Source of the DNA: Kitasatospora sp. MAA4
Lineage (GTDB): Bacteria; Actinomycetota; Actinomycetes; Streptomycetales; Streptomycetaceae
DNA length: 64,000 nt
NCBI RefSeq assembly: GCF_029893355.1
Contig: NZ_JARZAI010000007.1
Location: forward strand, 208,475-272,474
Reading direction: 5' to 3'
This document shows, piece by piece, positions 52,437-62,196 of the stretch. Under the pieces are notes generated by a model. It saw only the letters and a program-made list of their open reading frames with translations. It made no database searches and was not told where the DNA came from. Made by a program: the position numbers and the translations under genes. How positions within the stretch are numbered: position 1 is the stretch's first letter; every line of letters begins with the position of its first letter.

Positions 52437-55400
52437 GTGCGCATCCGATCGCCCCGCAGGCTGACCGTTCCGCTCTGCCTGGCCCTCGCCCTGTCGGCCG
52501 CGCTGCCCATCGGTGGCGTGGCCGGCGCCGCACCACCGCGCGCGGCTCCACCGCCCGCGCGCAGCAGCGTCCTGCTGGAACTCGACACCGAGGCCGCCGC
52601 CCCCGCCTGGCGGCGCGCCACCGAACAGGCCCGGCGCGAACTGCGCTCCCCGCAGGCGGTGCAGCGCGCCGCCGCGCAGGCCGGCCACGACCAGCACGCG
52701 CGGGCGGGCGAGGCCCTGGAGCGGCTGGAGCACGCCGTCGGCCCCGGCGTGCGGATCCTCTACCGCACGAAGACCCTGTTCACCGGCCTCGCCGTGGACG
52801 CCCCCGCCGACCGGCTGCCGGCCCTGCGCGCGCTGCCCGGCGTGCGCGCCGTGCACCCGATCACGCGCAAGGACCGCTCGAACGCGCACTCCGTCCCGCT
52901 CACCGGCGCGCCCGCGGTCTGGTCCGGCGCGGACGCCGTGCCCGGCAACACCGGCCAGGGCATCACCATCGGCATCATCGACAGCGGCATCGACTACACC
53001 CACGCCGACTTCGGCGGCCCCGGCACCCCCGAGGCGTTCCGGGCCGTCGACGGCTCCAAGCCCGCGCCGCCGGGCCTCTTCCCGAACGCCAAGGTGACGG
53101 GCGGTCAGGACCTGGTCGGCGACGACTACAACCCCGACCCCTCGGCCCCGGACTTCCAGCCCGTCCCGCACCCGGACCCCAACCCGCTGGACTGCGCCGC
53201 CGAGGGCCACGGCACGCACGTCGCGGGCACCGCCGCCGGCTACGGCGTCGGCTCCGACGGCCGCACCTACACCGGCCCGTACCGCAGCGGGCTCGACCCG
53301 GCGGGCTTCCGGGTCGGACCCGGCGCCGCGCCCGGCGCCAAGCTCTACGCCCTGAAGATCTTCGGCTGCCACGGCGGCACCGACCAGCTCGCGCACGCTC
53401 TCGACCTGGCCGCCGACCCCAACCAGGACGGCGACCTCACGGACCGCCTGGACGTGGTCAACCTCTCGCTCGGCAGCCGGTTCGGCGACCCGGACGACGC
53501 CGACGCGCTGGCCGTCGACAAGCTGGCCGAGGCCGGCACCGTGGTGGTCACCTCGGCCGGCAACGACGGCGACGTCTACGGCGTGGGCGGCAGCCCCGGC
53601 GTGGCCGCCCGGGCCCTGACGGTGGCCGCCTCGGTCGGCGGCCACGGCGACGCGGACGGCCTGCGGGTGCTCTCCCCGCCCGCCGCGGCCGGCCTGCTGC
53701 CCGCGCACTGGAGCGCCGGCTACCGCGGCTGGGCCGACCACGAGGTGGCCGCGCCGCTGGCCCTGCCGCTCGACCAGGCGGACGGCTGCACCCCCTTCAG
53801 CCCCGCCGACGCCGACCGGCTGCGGGGCAGGATCGCCCTGCTCTCCTGGCGCACCGAGGACGCCGACCGGGCCTGCGGCTCACCCGCCCGGGCCGACCAC
53901 GCCGCCGACGCCGGGGCGGTCGGCGCGATCTTCGCAGCCGACGGCGACCACCTCGGCGAGATCACCGGCAACGCCCGGATCCCCGCCGCAATCGTCGCCC
54001 CGGCCGACGGCGACCGGCTGCGGCAGGACGCCAGGACCGGCGAGACCCGGGTCGAACTCGCCACCCCGGGCAACCCGCTGCACGGCTCGGTCTCCCAGGA
54101 CCAGCCCGAGCGGGTGGACACCATGACCGACTTCAGCTCGCGCGGGATCGCGGTGGCCGGCCTGGTCAAGCCCGACCTGGCGGCGCCCGGCGAGACCATC
54201 TGGTCGGCCAAGGCGGGCAGCGGCAGCCAGGGCGCCCGCGACGACGGCACCTCGATGGCGGCCCCGCACATCAGCGGGATCGCCGCGCTGGTCCGGGCCG
54301 CCCATCCGCAGTGGACCGTCGAGCAGGTGAAGGCCGCGCTGATGGACACCGCCGGCGACACCTGGGCGAAGGGCGGCCGCACCGGACCGGTGTACGGGCC
54401 GGAGCGGGCCGGCGCCGGCCGGGTCCGCGCCGACCTCGCGGTCGCCACGCCCGCCGTCGCGTACGCGGTCGGCGAGCGGCCGGGCGCGGTCGGGCTCTCC
54501 TTCGGGCCGGTCCCGGTGACCGGACCGCTCGCGCTCACCCGGGAGGTCGAGGTGCACAACTTCTCGACCGCGCCGCTCGACTACACCACCGGCTACCAGG
54601 CGGCCACCGAACTGCCCGGCGCCCGGTTCGAGTTGTCGCCGAGCCGGCTCACCGTCCCGGCGGGGGAGAGCGCCCGGGTGCGGGTCACCCTGAGCGTGCC
54701 GGGCCTGCTGGAGCGCGCCCCCGACCCCACCCTCACGCTCACCCAGGCCGGCCGGGCCCGCTCCTACCGCGGCGAACTCTCCGGACGCCTGCTGCTCACC
54801 CCGGCCGACCCGGCCCAGCCGGTGCTCCGGGTGCCGCTCTTCGCAGCCCCGCGCCCCGCCTCCGACCTCACCGCCGCACCCGGGCAGGCGGTGCCGCGCG
54901 CGAACGGCCCGGCCTCGACCCTGCTGACGCTGAGCGGCACCGCCGCCGTCACGGGCAGCGGCACCGCCTCGCTGATCAGCGCGTTCGAGCTGGGCGGCGA
55001 GGGCCCCCGCTGGCCGGACTGCCCGGCCCCCGGCCACGACGCGACCTGCGTGGACCGGCCGGGCGAGCGGGCCGCCGACCTGCGGGCGGTGGGCGCGGCC
55101 ACCGACGCCCCTGCGGTCCCGGGCGACACCCTGGCGGACGGGATGCTCTACCTGGCGGCCACCAGCTGGGCCCCCGCCAGCGGTCCGGTCGCCCTGACCT
55201 CCGTACGGGCCTCGCTGGACACCGACGGCGACGGCGTGGTGGACGCGGTGGTGTCGGCCGACCGGCTGCCCGGCAGCGACGTCCTGGTGGCCCGCACGGT
55301 GGACGCCCGCACCGGCCGCGAACTGGACGTCCAGCCGCTCGACGCGCGCTGGGGGGACACCGACACCGACCTGCTGGACAGCGACACCGTGGTCCTGCCG

Positions 55401-55730
55401 GTGCGGCTGGCCAAGCTCCCGGGCCTGCGTCCGGACGCCGCGCGGATCCGCTACGCGCTCTGGACGGGCTACCAGGACGGCTCCTTGGACCCGGCCGGCG
55501 CGCTCTCCTCGATCGGCTTCGCCGGCACCCGGCCGACCCTGGAGATCGACGTCCTGCACCCGGCCGTGGACGTCCGCGCGGGTGCCTCCGGACCGGCCGC
55601 GGTGGTCGCGCCCGAACTGCCGGGCGCCGTCCTGGAGGTGCGCCGCGCGCAGCCGGGGCCGGTCCGGCTGCTGCTGGTGCACCACCTGAACACCGACGGG
55701 AAGCGGGCCCAGCTGCTCACCGTCGGCTGA
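52437..55730 (+). CDS. secreted subtilisin-like serine protease (S8) with PA domain
   Basis: A 1097-residue exported protease. Signal peptide 1-31 (ends SAALPIGGVAGAA), a propeptide/I9 region (about 40-145), then the S8 domain with Asp in GIIDSGIDYTHADF (about 181), His in GHGTHVAGTAAG (about 258) and Ser in DGTSMAAPHISG (about 606). A PA-type insert lies between His and Ser (about 420-550). The last ~400 residues are beta-rich Fn3-like or cell-surface modules with Asp/Gly repeats (DTDGDGVVDAVVSAD) that may bind Ca2+. Start GTG 52437 has GGGGGAG upstream. The 3' end overlaps the convergent YfhO gene by 14 bases. Confidence 0.93.
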   Translation: MRIRSPRRLTVPLCLALALSAALPIGGVAGAAPPRAAPPPARSSVLLELDTEAAAPAWRRATEQARRELRSPQAVQRAAAQAGHDQHARAGEALERLEHAVGPGVRILYRTKTLFTGLAVDAPADRLPALRALPGVRAVHPITRKDRSNAHSVPLTGAPAVWSGADAVPGNTGQGITIGIIDSGIDYTHADFGGPGTPEAFRAVDGSKPAPPGLFPNAKVTGGQDLVGDDYNPDPSAPDFQPVPHPDPNPLDCAAEGHGTHVAGTAAGYGVGSDGRTYTGPYRSGLDPAGFRVGPGAAPGAKLYALKIFGCHGGTDQLAHALDLAADPNQDGDLTDRLDVVNLSLGSRFGDPDDADALAVDKLAEAGTVVVTSAGNDGDVYGVGGSPGVAARALTVAASVGGHGDADGLRVLSPPAAAGLLPAHWSAGYRGWADHEVAAPLALPLDQADGCTPFSPADADRLRGRIALLSWRTEDADRACGSPARADHAADAGAVGAIFAADGDHLGEITGNARIPAAIVAPADGDRLRQDARTGETRVELATPGNPLHGSVSQDQPERVDTMTDFSSRGIAVAGLVKPDLAAPGETIWSAKAGSGSQGARDDGTSMAAPHISGIAALVRAAHPQWTVEQVKAALMDTAGDTWAKGGRTGPVYGPERAGAGRVRADLAVATPAVAYAVGERPGAVGLSFGPVPVTGPLALTREVEVHNFSTAPLDYTTGYQAATELPGARFELSPSRLTVPAGESARVRVTLSVPGLLERAPDPTLTLTQAGRARSYRGELSGRLLLTPADPAQPVLRVPLFAAPRPASDLTAAPGQAVPRANGPASTLLTLSGTAAVTGSGTASLISAFELGGEGPRWPDCPAPGHDATCVDRPGERAADLRAVGAATDAPAVPGDTLADGMLYLAATSWAPASGPVALTSVRASLDTDGDGVVDAVVSADRLPGSDVLVARTVDARTGRELDVQPLDARWGDTDTDLLDSDTVVLPVRLAKLPGLRPDAARIRYALWTGYQDGSLDPAGALSSIGFAGTRPTLEIDVLHPAVDVRAGASGPAAVVAPELPGAVLEVRRAQPGPVRLLLVHHLNTDGKRAQLLTVG

Positions 55731-58134
55731 GCCGCCGGCGCTGCCACCATGCGCCGGCGGCGACGGTGAGCAGCGCCGCCGCGGCCGCCGCCGCCACCGC
55801 CAGCCCGTCCATCAGGCCGGGCTGGCGGTAGTCGCACGCCACCCGCGAGGCCCCCGCGCCCAGCGGCACCGCCAGCAGCCCCTCGGCCGACTGCGGTGCC
55901 CGGTCCGGCCCGCCGTCCACCGCGCACTGCCAGCCCGGGACCACCGGCAGCGAGAACACCGCCGTGCCGGCGCTCCCGGCGGGCAGCGCCGCGCTGATCG
56001 TGTGGCCGCCCGCGCGCACCGCGACCGCGCCGCCGGCCGTCAGCCGCGCCACCGCGGCGGAGAGCGCGGCCTCGTCCAGGCAGCCCACCGGCAGCGCCGG
56101 AACCTGGCTGTCGGCGCCGCTGCGCAGCTCGAGACGGACCACCCCGTCGGCGGGGACCGTGCCCAGCAGGTGGATCGGCATCGCGGTCGCGTTCTGCCGT
56201 CCGGCGCTGCTGAAGCCGCCGCCCGGGCCGGTCACCGTTCCGTCGAACCAGGGGCCGTAGAAGTACGCGGTACCGCCCGGCGGGCAGCTCAGCGTGAAGC
56301 CCGGCGGGCTGCCGTCCGGCGGGACGGGCGGGATCGACCAGCCGCTGCTGCCGTGGTCGGTCGGGGCCGGCGACCCGAACGGCGCGGGCACCGGGATCCG
56401 GTAGACCTCGGCGCCGAGCAGCGCCTGCTGGCGGGACCAGACCGAGGAGGTGTCCAGCACGGTCGGCGCGTGCACGGTGACCAGCGGCGGAGCCGGGCGC
56501 TGCTGGACGGTGAGCCGCGGGTCCAGCACCCCGCGCACTGCGAGCAGCGCCTGCCCGACCGGGTCGGCGACGCTCTGGGTCCGCCGCCCCTGCGCGGACC
56601 AGCCCGCGCCCAGGGCGTGCAGGGTCTGCGCGGTGACGGCGGGCAGGTAGGGGCTGTCGTAGCCGCCGCCCTCGCCGCCGATCAGCAGCGGGTCGTCTGC
56701 GGTGAACCGCGCCGGCCCCGGATCGGTGCGGCCGGTCGGCCAGTGGTCCGAGCCCCGGATCGCGTCGCGGGCGGCCCGGACCTGGGTCTCGTCGGGGCGC
56801 GGACCGTGCGGCGGGGTGACTGAGGTCACCGTCCAGCTCGACCCGGCCAGCACCAGCAGGGTCAGCGCCGCCGCCGCGACCCTGCGCGGGCCCCGGACGA
56901 GCAGCAGCAGCGCGGCCACCGCCAGCGGCACCCCGACCCCCAGCAGCACCCAGGTGATCGGCCGCACCGATCCGTGCCCCCGCGCCACCAGCGCGAGCAC
57001 CGCCACCACCGCCACGCCGCCGGCCAGCGCGACCCGGTCGGGCCGCCGGGCCAGGCAGCTCCAGGCCGCCATCGTCAGCAGCCCGCTGAGCACGAAGGTC
57101 GAACGGTACGGGTCGCCCTCGGGAGCGGCCGGGGCGTGCCACAGCAGGATCGCCGGCCGCCAGGCGAACGAGAGCGCGGCCAGCGCCAGCAGCACGCACC
57201 AGCCGGCCCGCTCACGCCACGGCACCGCGCGGTGGAACGGCAGCGCCGCCGCCAGCAGCAGGCCCAGCACCCCGACGAAGACGTTCGGCAGCGCCCGCTC
57301 GGACAGGCCGCCGGTCAGCGCGCCCGGCAGGGTCTGGGCCAGGTAGTCGGTGAGCCCCGGAGTGCCCGGTCGCAGGGCCGTCACCGGCTGGGCGGCCCGC
57401 CCGGCCCGGAAGGTGACCGTGAGCACCGGCGCGACCAGCCCCACCCCCACCGCCGTCATGCCCACCGCCCGGCCGAGCGCGCGCAGCCGGTCGCGGACCG
57501 GGCGGTCGCCGGCCAGGACCAGCCGCAGCAGCAGTACCAGCGCGGCGCCCAGGGTCGCGGTCAGGGCGATGGAGAAGTCGCCGGTCCAGGCCAGCGCGAC
57601 GCAGAGCGTCCCCAGCCCCCAGCGCTCGCGGCGCAGCGCCCGGTCGAAGGCCAGGCAGAGCAGCGGCAGCGAGACCGGCCCCCACAGCCACGCCGGCCGC
57701 CCCGCGCCGTCGACCAGCACCCAGCCGCACAGCCCGTACCCGACCGCGAGCAGCCCCCGCAGCCAGGGCGAGCCGGCCCGCAGCCGGCCCAGGAAGAGCG
57801 TCATCAGGGCGGTGGACAGACCGATGCTCAGCAGGGTGGCCAGCAGGACCCCCACGCCGACGGCGCTGCGCGGCAGCAGCACCACCAGCCAGGAGAACGG
57901 GTTCAGCAGTGAACCGAACAGATCCGGCAGGAACGGCACCCCGTAGCCGCTGCCCCAGTTGAACAGCAGGTCCCCGGAGGTCTCCCCGTGCACCAGGTCC
58001 CACAGATGCGCGTGCAGCGGCACCACCCGCTCGGTCGGCCCGCGTCCCCCCTGCACCGCGAGCCCCACCCCGTACGCCCCCGCCGCCAGCGCACCGGCCG
58101 CGACAGCCGCCCGAGATTCCCGCATGCCGCCCAT
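55717..58134 (-). CDS. YfhO-family multi-pass membrane protein
   Basis: An 805-residue integral membrane protein with about 11-12 helices in the first ~430 residues, a large extracytoplasmic beta-rich domain (about 450-770) and a final helix followed by WWQRRRLSRR. The early motif GETSGDLLFNWGSGYGVPFLPDLFGSLLNPFSW is typical of YfhO, a GT-C-like family linked in Firmicutes to glycosylation of lipoteichoic acid. The substrate here is unknown. Start ATG 58134 or 58125. Confidence 0.85.
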   Translation of the reverse strand: MGGMRESRAAVAAGALAAGAYGVGLAVQGGRGPTERVVPLHAHLWDLVHGETSGDLLFNWGSGYGVPFLPDLFGSLLNPFSWLVVLLPRSAVGVGVLLATLLSIGLSTALMTLFLGRLRAGSPWLRGLLAVGYGLCGWVLVDGAGRPAWLWGPVSLPLLCLAFDRALRRERWGLGTLCVALAWTGDFSIALTATLGAALVLLLRLVLAGDRPVRDRLRALGRAVGMTAVGVGLVAPVLTVTFRAGRAAQPVTALRPGTPGLTDYLAQTLPGALTGGLSERALPNVFVGVLGLLLAAALPFHRAVPWRERAGWCVLLALAALSFAWRPAILLWHAPAAPEGDPYRSTFVLSGLLTMAAWSCLARRPDRVALAGGVAVVAVLALVARGHGSVRPITWVLLGVGVPLAVAALLLLVRGPRRVAAAALTLLVLAGSSWTVTSVTPPHGPRPDETQVRAARDAIRGSDHWPTGRTDPGPARFTADDPLLIGGEGGGYDSPYLPAVTAQTLHALGAGWSAQGRRTQSVADPVGQALLAVRGVLDPRLTVQQRPAPPLVTVHAPTVLDTSSVWSRQQALLGAEVYRIPVPAPFGSPAPTDHGSSGWSIPPVPPDGSPPGFTLSCPPGGTAYFYGPWFDGTVTGPGGGFSSAGRQNATAMPIHLLGTVPADGVVRLELRSGADSQVPALPVGCLDEAALSAAVARLTAGGAVAVRAGGHTISAALPAGSAGTAVFSLPVVPGWQCAVDGGPDRAPQSAEGLLAVPLGAGASRVACDYRQPGLMDGLAVAAAAAAALLTVAAGAWWQRRRLSRR

Positions 58135-58250
58135 CCTGCCGCCCCGGCCCGTCAGTGCTCGGGCACCGACCGCACCCGTAAGGGTGATGTGAGACGGAAG
58201 CTGCTGGGTAACCTGAACTGGATCGCCAGAATCTCCTCGTGGGAGTAATC

Positions 58251-58820
58251 ATGAGCGTCGCACCGCAGCCCGATTGGCCCCAGCCCCCGGTCGGCGGCTG
58301 GACGGCCGAGGACTTGGACCGGCTCCCGAACCTGCCTCCGCACACGGAGCTGCTCGACGGGAGTCTGGTTTTCGTGAGTCCGCAGATGATGTTCCACATG
58401 CGCACGATGCGTCTGCTGGAGCGCGGCCTGCTGGAGGCAGTCCCGGCCGGGTGGGACGTGCTGCGGGAGATGACCATCGTCCTGGGTGTCCGAAATCGTC
58501 CCGAGCCCGATCTGATGGTGGTCCGGCAGTCGGCGCTCGCCGGCCCGGAGCAGACCTCTGTCGGCCCCGAGGACGTCCTGCTGGCCGTTGAGGTTGTCTC
58601 TCCCGACTCCGTCGAGCGTGACCGCGAGGTCAAGCCCCGCAAGTACGCGGCCGCCGGAATCCAGTACTACTGGCGCGTCGAGAACGATCAGGGAAGTCCC
58701 GTGATCTACACCTACGAGGTCGACCCGGCGACCCGGACCTACGCCCCGACCGGCGTCCATCGGGGCGCACTCAAGACCGCCCACCCCTTCCCCGTCGACG
58801 TCTCGCTCGACCTGAGCTAA
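58251..58820 (+). CDS. Uma2-family (DUF820) putative endonuclease, copy 1
   Basis: A 189-residue PD-(D/E)XK-fold protein. It has [14 protein letters not shown] near the start, the catalytic-type PDLMVV (about 90), AVEVVSPDS (about 107) and [11 protein letters not shown] (about 130). This family is greatly expanded in streptomycetes and cyanobacteria; the substrate is unknown. Start ATG 58251 has GGGAG upstream. It lies between the YfhO gene and leuB. Confidence 0.9.
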   Translation: MSVAPQPDWPQPPVGGWTAEDLDRLPNLPPHTELLDGSLVFVSPQMMFHMRTMRLLERGLLEAVPAGWDVLREMTIVLGVRNRPEPDLMVVRQSALAGPEQTSVGPEDVLLAVEVVSPDSVERDREVKPRKYAAAGIQYYWRVENDQGSPVIYTYEVDPATRTYAPTGVHRGALKTAHPFPVDVSLDLS

Positions 58821-58869
58821 TCACCCGTCCGCATCATGGACATGAGGTGTCAGCAGCTGGGACGCGGAG

Positions 58870-58875
58870 TAGGGT
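58870..58875 (+). promoter_or_regulatory. leuB -10 box (leaderless transcript)
   Basis: TAGGGT ends seven bases before the leuB ATG, and a GTGTCA -35-like box lies 17 bp upstream (58847-58852). No ribosome site is present, so leuB is probably translated from a leaderless mRNA. Confidence 0.65.
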
Positions 58876-58882
58876 TCCGGCC

Positions 58883-59920
58883 ATGTCTCGCAGCCTTCGT
58901 CTCGCAGTGATCCCCGGTGACGGTATCGGCCAGGAAGTGGTGGCCGAGGGCCTCAAGGTCCTGACCGCCGCGCTTCCCGCCGATGTCAAGATCGAGACGA
59001 CCGAGTACGACCTCGGCGCCCGGCGCTACCACGCGACCGGTGAGACGCTGCCGGACAGCGTGCTGGCCGAGCTGAAGAACCAGGACGCGATCCTGCTCGG
59101 GGCGATCGGCGACCCGTCGGTGCCCTCCGGGGTGCTGGAGCGCGGGCTGCTGCTGAAGCTGCGCTTCGCCTTCGACCACCACATCAACCTGCGCCCGGGC
59201 AAGCTCTTCCCCGGTGTGGCCTCCCCGCTGGCCGGCGACCCGGTCATCGACTTCGTGGTCGTCCGCGAGGGCACCGAGGGTCCGTACGTCGGCAACGGCG
59301 GCTCGCTGCGCACCGGGACCGAGCAGGAGGTGGCCACCGAGGTCAGCCTCAACACGGCCTTCGGCATCGAGCGCGTGGTCCGCGACGCCTACCGGCGCGC
59401 CGCCGCCCGTCCGCGCAAGAAGCTGACCCTGGTCCACAAGAACAACGTGCTGGTGCACGCCGGCCACCTGTGGACCCGGATCTTCCAGCAGGTCGGCCAG
59501 GAGTTCCCCGAGGTCACCACCGACTACCTGCACGTGGACGCGGCGACGATCTTCTTCGTCACGCAGCCCGAGCGGTTCGACGTGATCGTCACCGACAACC
59601 TGTTCGGCGACATCCTCACCGACCTGGCGGCCGCCGTGACCGGTGGCATCGGCCTGGCGGCGAGCGGCAACATCAACCCCTCCGGTGCCTTCCCGTCGAT
59701 GTTCGAGCCGGTGCACGGCTCGGCCCCCGACATCGCCGGCCAGGGCAAGGCCGACCCGACCGCCACCGTGCTGTCGGTCGCCATGCTGCTGGAGCACCTC
59801 GGCTTCACCGCCGAGGCGGCCAAGGTCGAGGCGGCGGTCGCCGCCGACCTCGCCGAGCGCACCGGCACCCGTAGCACCTCGCAGGTCGGCGACGCGCTCG
59901 CCGCCCGAGTAGCCGGCTGA
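58883..59920 (+). CDS. leuB: 3-isopropylmalate dehydrogenase
   Basis: A 345-residue NAD-dependent enzyme of leucine synthesis, also acting on methylmalate in the citramalate route to isoleucine. Motifs: [31 protein letters not shown], the Mg2+ motif [15 protein letters not shown] and [20 protein letters not shown]. Of the actinobacterial LeuB/TtuC-like type. A leaderless promoter lies just upstream. Confidence 0.95.
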   Translation: MSRSLRLAVIPGDGIGQEVVAEGLKVLTAALPADVKIETTEYDLGARRYHATGETLPDSVLAELKNQDAILLGAIGDPSVPSGVLERGLLLKLRFAFDHHINLRPGKLFPGVASPLAGDPVIDFVVVREGTEGPYVGNGGSLRTGTEQEVATEVSLNTAFGIERVVRDAYRRAAARPRKKLTLVHKNNVLVHAGHLWTRIFQQVGQEFPEVTTDYLHVDAATIFFVTQPERFDVIVTDNLFGDILTDLAAAVTGGIGLAASGNINPSGAFPSMFEPVHGSAPDIAGQGKADPTATVLSVAMLLEHLGFTAEAAKVEAAVAADLAERTGTRSTSQVGDALAARVAG

Positions 59921-59946
59921 GAGGGCCGGCGCTCCCAACAGCTGTT

Positions 59947-59990
59947 CGGCACGGCCCTTGAGATGCGACTATCAACAGTGGGCCGTGCCG
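59947..59990 (+). promoter_or_regulatory. 11-bp inverted repeat between leuB and ilvE
   Basis: CGGCACGGCCC (59947-59957) pairs perfectly with 59980-59990 around a 22-base loop containing TTGA...TCAA. It could be the leuB terminator or a regulator site for ilvE, 72 bp upstream of its start. Confidence 0.55.
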
Positions 59991-60061
59991 TCGTGCGTTC
60001 AGTCACCGAAGCCGGATGGCGGTCATGGCCCTGACCAACCCCACGGTGAAGGACTGAAGAC

Positions 60062-61174
<1,113 letters not shown>

Positions 61175-61278
61175 CCCGTCTCCGCTTCCTCCCGGGCGCT
61201 CCACGCTGTGGGGCGCCCGGTCTGGGTAACCTCGAAGTGACCCGCTCGTTGAGCTGTGTGGATCGGAAGGAGGGGACC

Positions 61279-61845
61279 GTGACTGCGTTGACGCACCATG
61301 TCACCGACGCCCCGGGCGATGAAGGCAAGAGCCTGCTGGAAGCCTTCCTGGCGCTGGAGACCCCGGAGGGGTTCAAGGCCGAGCTCATCGAAGGGGAGAT
61401 CATCGTGACTCCACCGCCGGACGGTGACCACGAGACCGCGATTGGCCGGATCGTCTGGCAGATCGCTCGTCAGTGCCCCAAAGGAATGGACTTCGCAGGG
61501 GGCAAGGGGCTGATCGTCCCTACTGGTCGCTTCATTCCGGACGGCACGTTCACCAGCCGTGGTGCTATGGCAGGGCGAGGATCCTGGTCGAAGCCCGAGG
61601 GGGTGCTGATGGTTCTCGAAGTCACCTCCAGGCGTCCCGAGAAGGACCGTGAAGCAAAGCGGGTCGGCTATGCGGCTGCTGGTATCCCGCTCTACCTCCT
61701 CCTGGATCGCCAGGAGAACAAGGTTTTCCTTCACAGCGACCCCCAGGAGGACGACTATCACTCCACCGCGTGGGTGCCGGTGGGGGAAGCCCTGGATCTC
61801 CCCGCGCCCTTCGGCTTCGCGCTGGACACCGGCGAACTCCTCTGA
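61279..61845 (+). CDS. Uma2-family (DUF820) putative endonuclease, copy 2
   Basis: A 188-residue member of the same PD-(D/E)XK family as the gene at 58251, but only distantly related to it. It has AELIEGEIIVTPPPDGDHE near the start, a modified PDGTFTS strand (about 94), MVLEVTSRRPEKD (about 114) and KRVGYAAAGIPLYLLLD. GTG 61279 has AAGGAGG upstream. It lies between ilvE and the cimA leader; base use is slightly less GC-rich than the neighbours, consistent with independent gain. Confidence 0.88.
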   Translation: MTALTHHVTDAPGDEGKSLLEAFLALETPEGFKAELIEGEIIVTPPPDGDHETAIGRIVWQIARQCPKGMDFAGGKGLIVPTGRFIPDGTFTSRGAMAGRGSWSKPEGVLMVLEVTSRRPEKDREAKRVGYAAAGIPLYLLLDRQENKVFLHSDPQEDDYHSTAWVPVGEALDLPAPFGFALDTGELL

Positions 61846-61904
61846 GCGTCCCGCATCGCGAGATGGGGCGCCCGTCCTGCGGGACGGTGTGCCAGACTCC
61901 GAGT

Positions 61905-61955
61905 GTGTCCTCGCTCGCGCTCATTATTAGCAGCAGGCGCGCCGGTCCGCAGTGA
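61905..61955 (+). CDS. leader peptide before cimA (16 residues)
   Basis: GTG 61905 opens MSSLALIISSRRAGPQ. Two consecutive isoleucines use ATT ATT, a rare codon here, next to two Leu codons. A CAGACT -10 box (61893-61898) ends six bases before the GTG, so the leader is probably translated from a leaderless mRNA. It would sense isoleucine and/or leucine. An intrinsic terminator follows. Confidence 0.7.
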   Translation: MSSLALIISSRRAGPQ

Positions 61956-62007
61956 CCGCTCCGCAGTACCCCCGCGGAGTGACCACCGTGTCTCAGACCC
62001 GCGCGCA

Positions 62008-62040
62008 GACCTCTCGCACCCGCGAGGGGTCTTTTGTTTT
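62008..62040 (+). promoter_or_regulatory. attenuator terminator of the cimA leader
   Basis: A 10-bp stem with one G-U pair (62008-62017 with 62022-62031), loop ACCC, then TTTTGTTTT, is one of the clearest T-rich terminators in the window, 156 bp before cimA. AGACCC at 61995-62000 can compete for the right arm (GGGGTCT), and a CTCCGC/GCGGAG stem lies between leader and terminator. Confidence 0.8.
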
Positions 62041-62196
62041 GGCCCGGTCGCGCCCATCCCCGCCGACCGGGCGGGATCCGGCCCTGCGGCTCCGCCCACG
62101 AGGTGGTGCCGGATGCCGGGTGGCGCGCGGGAATGGTGGACAGTGGAGCCGGGAATCCGGCAAGAGCAGTACTCCCCGAACGGAGAATCCAGGGCC

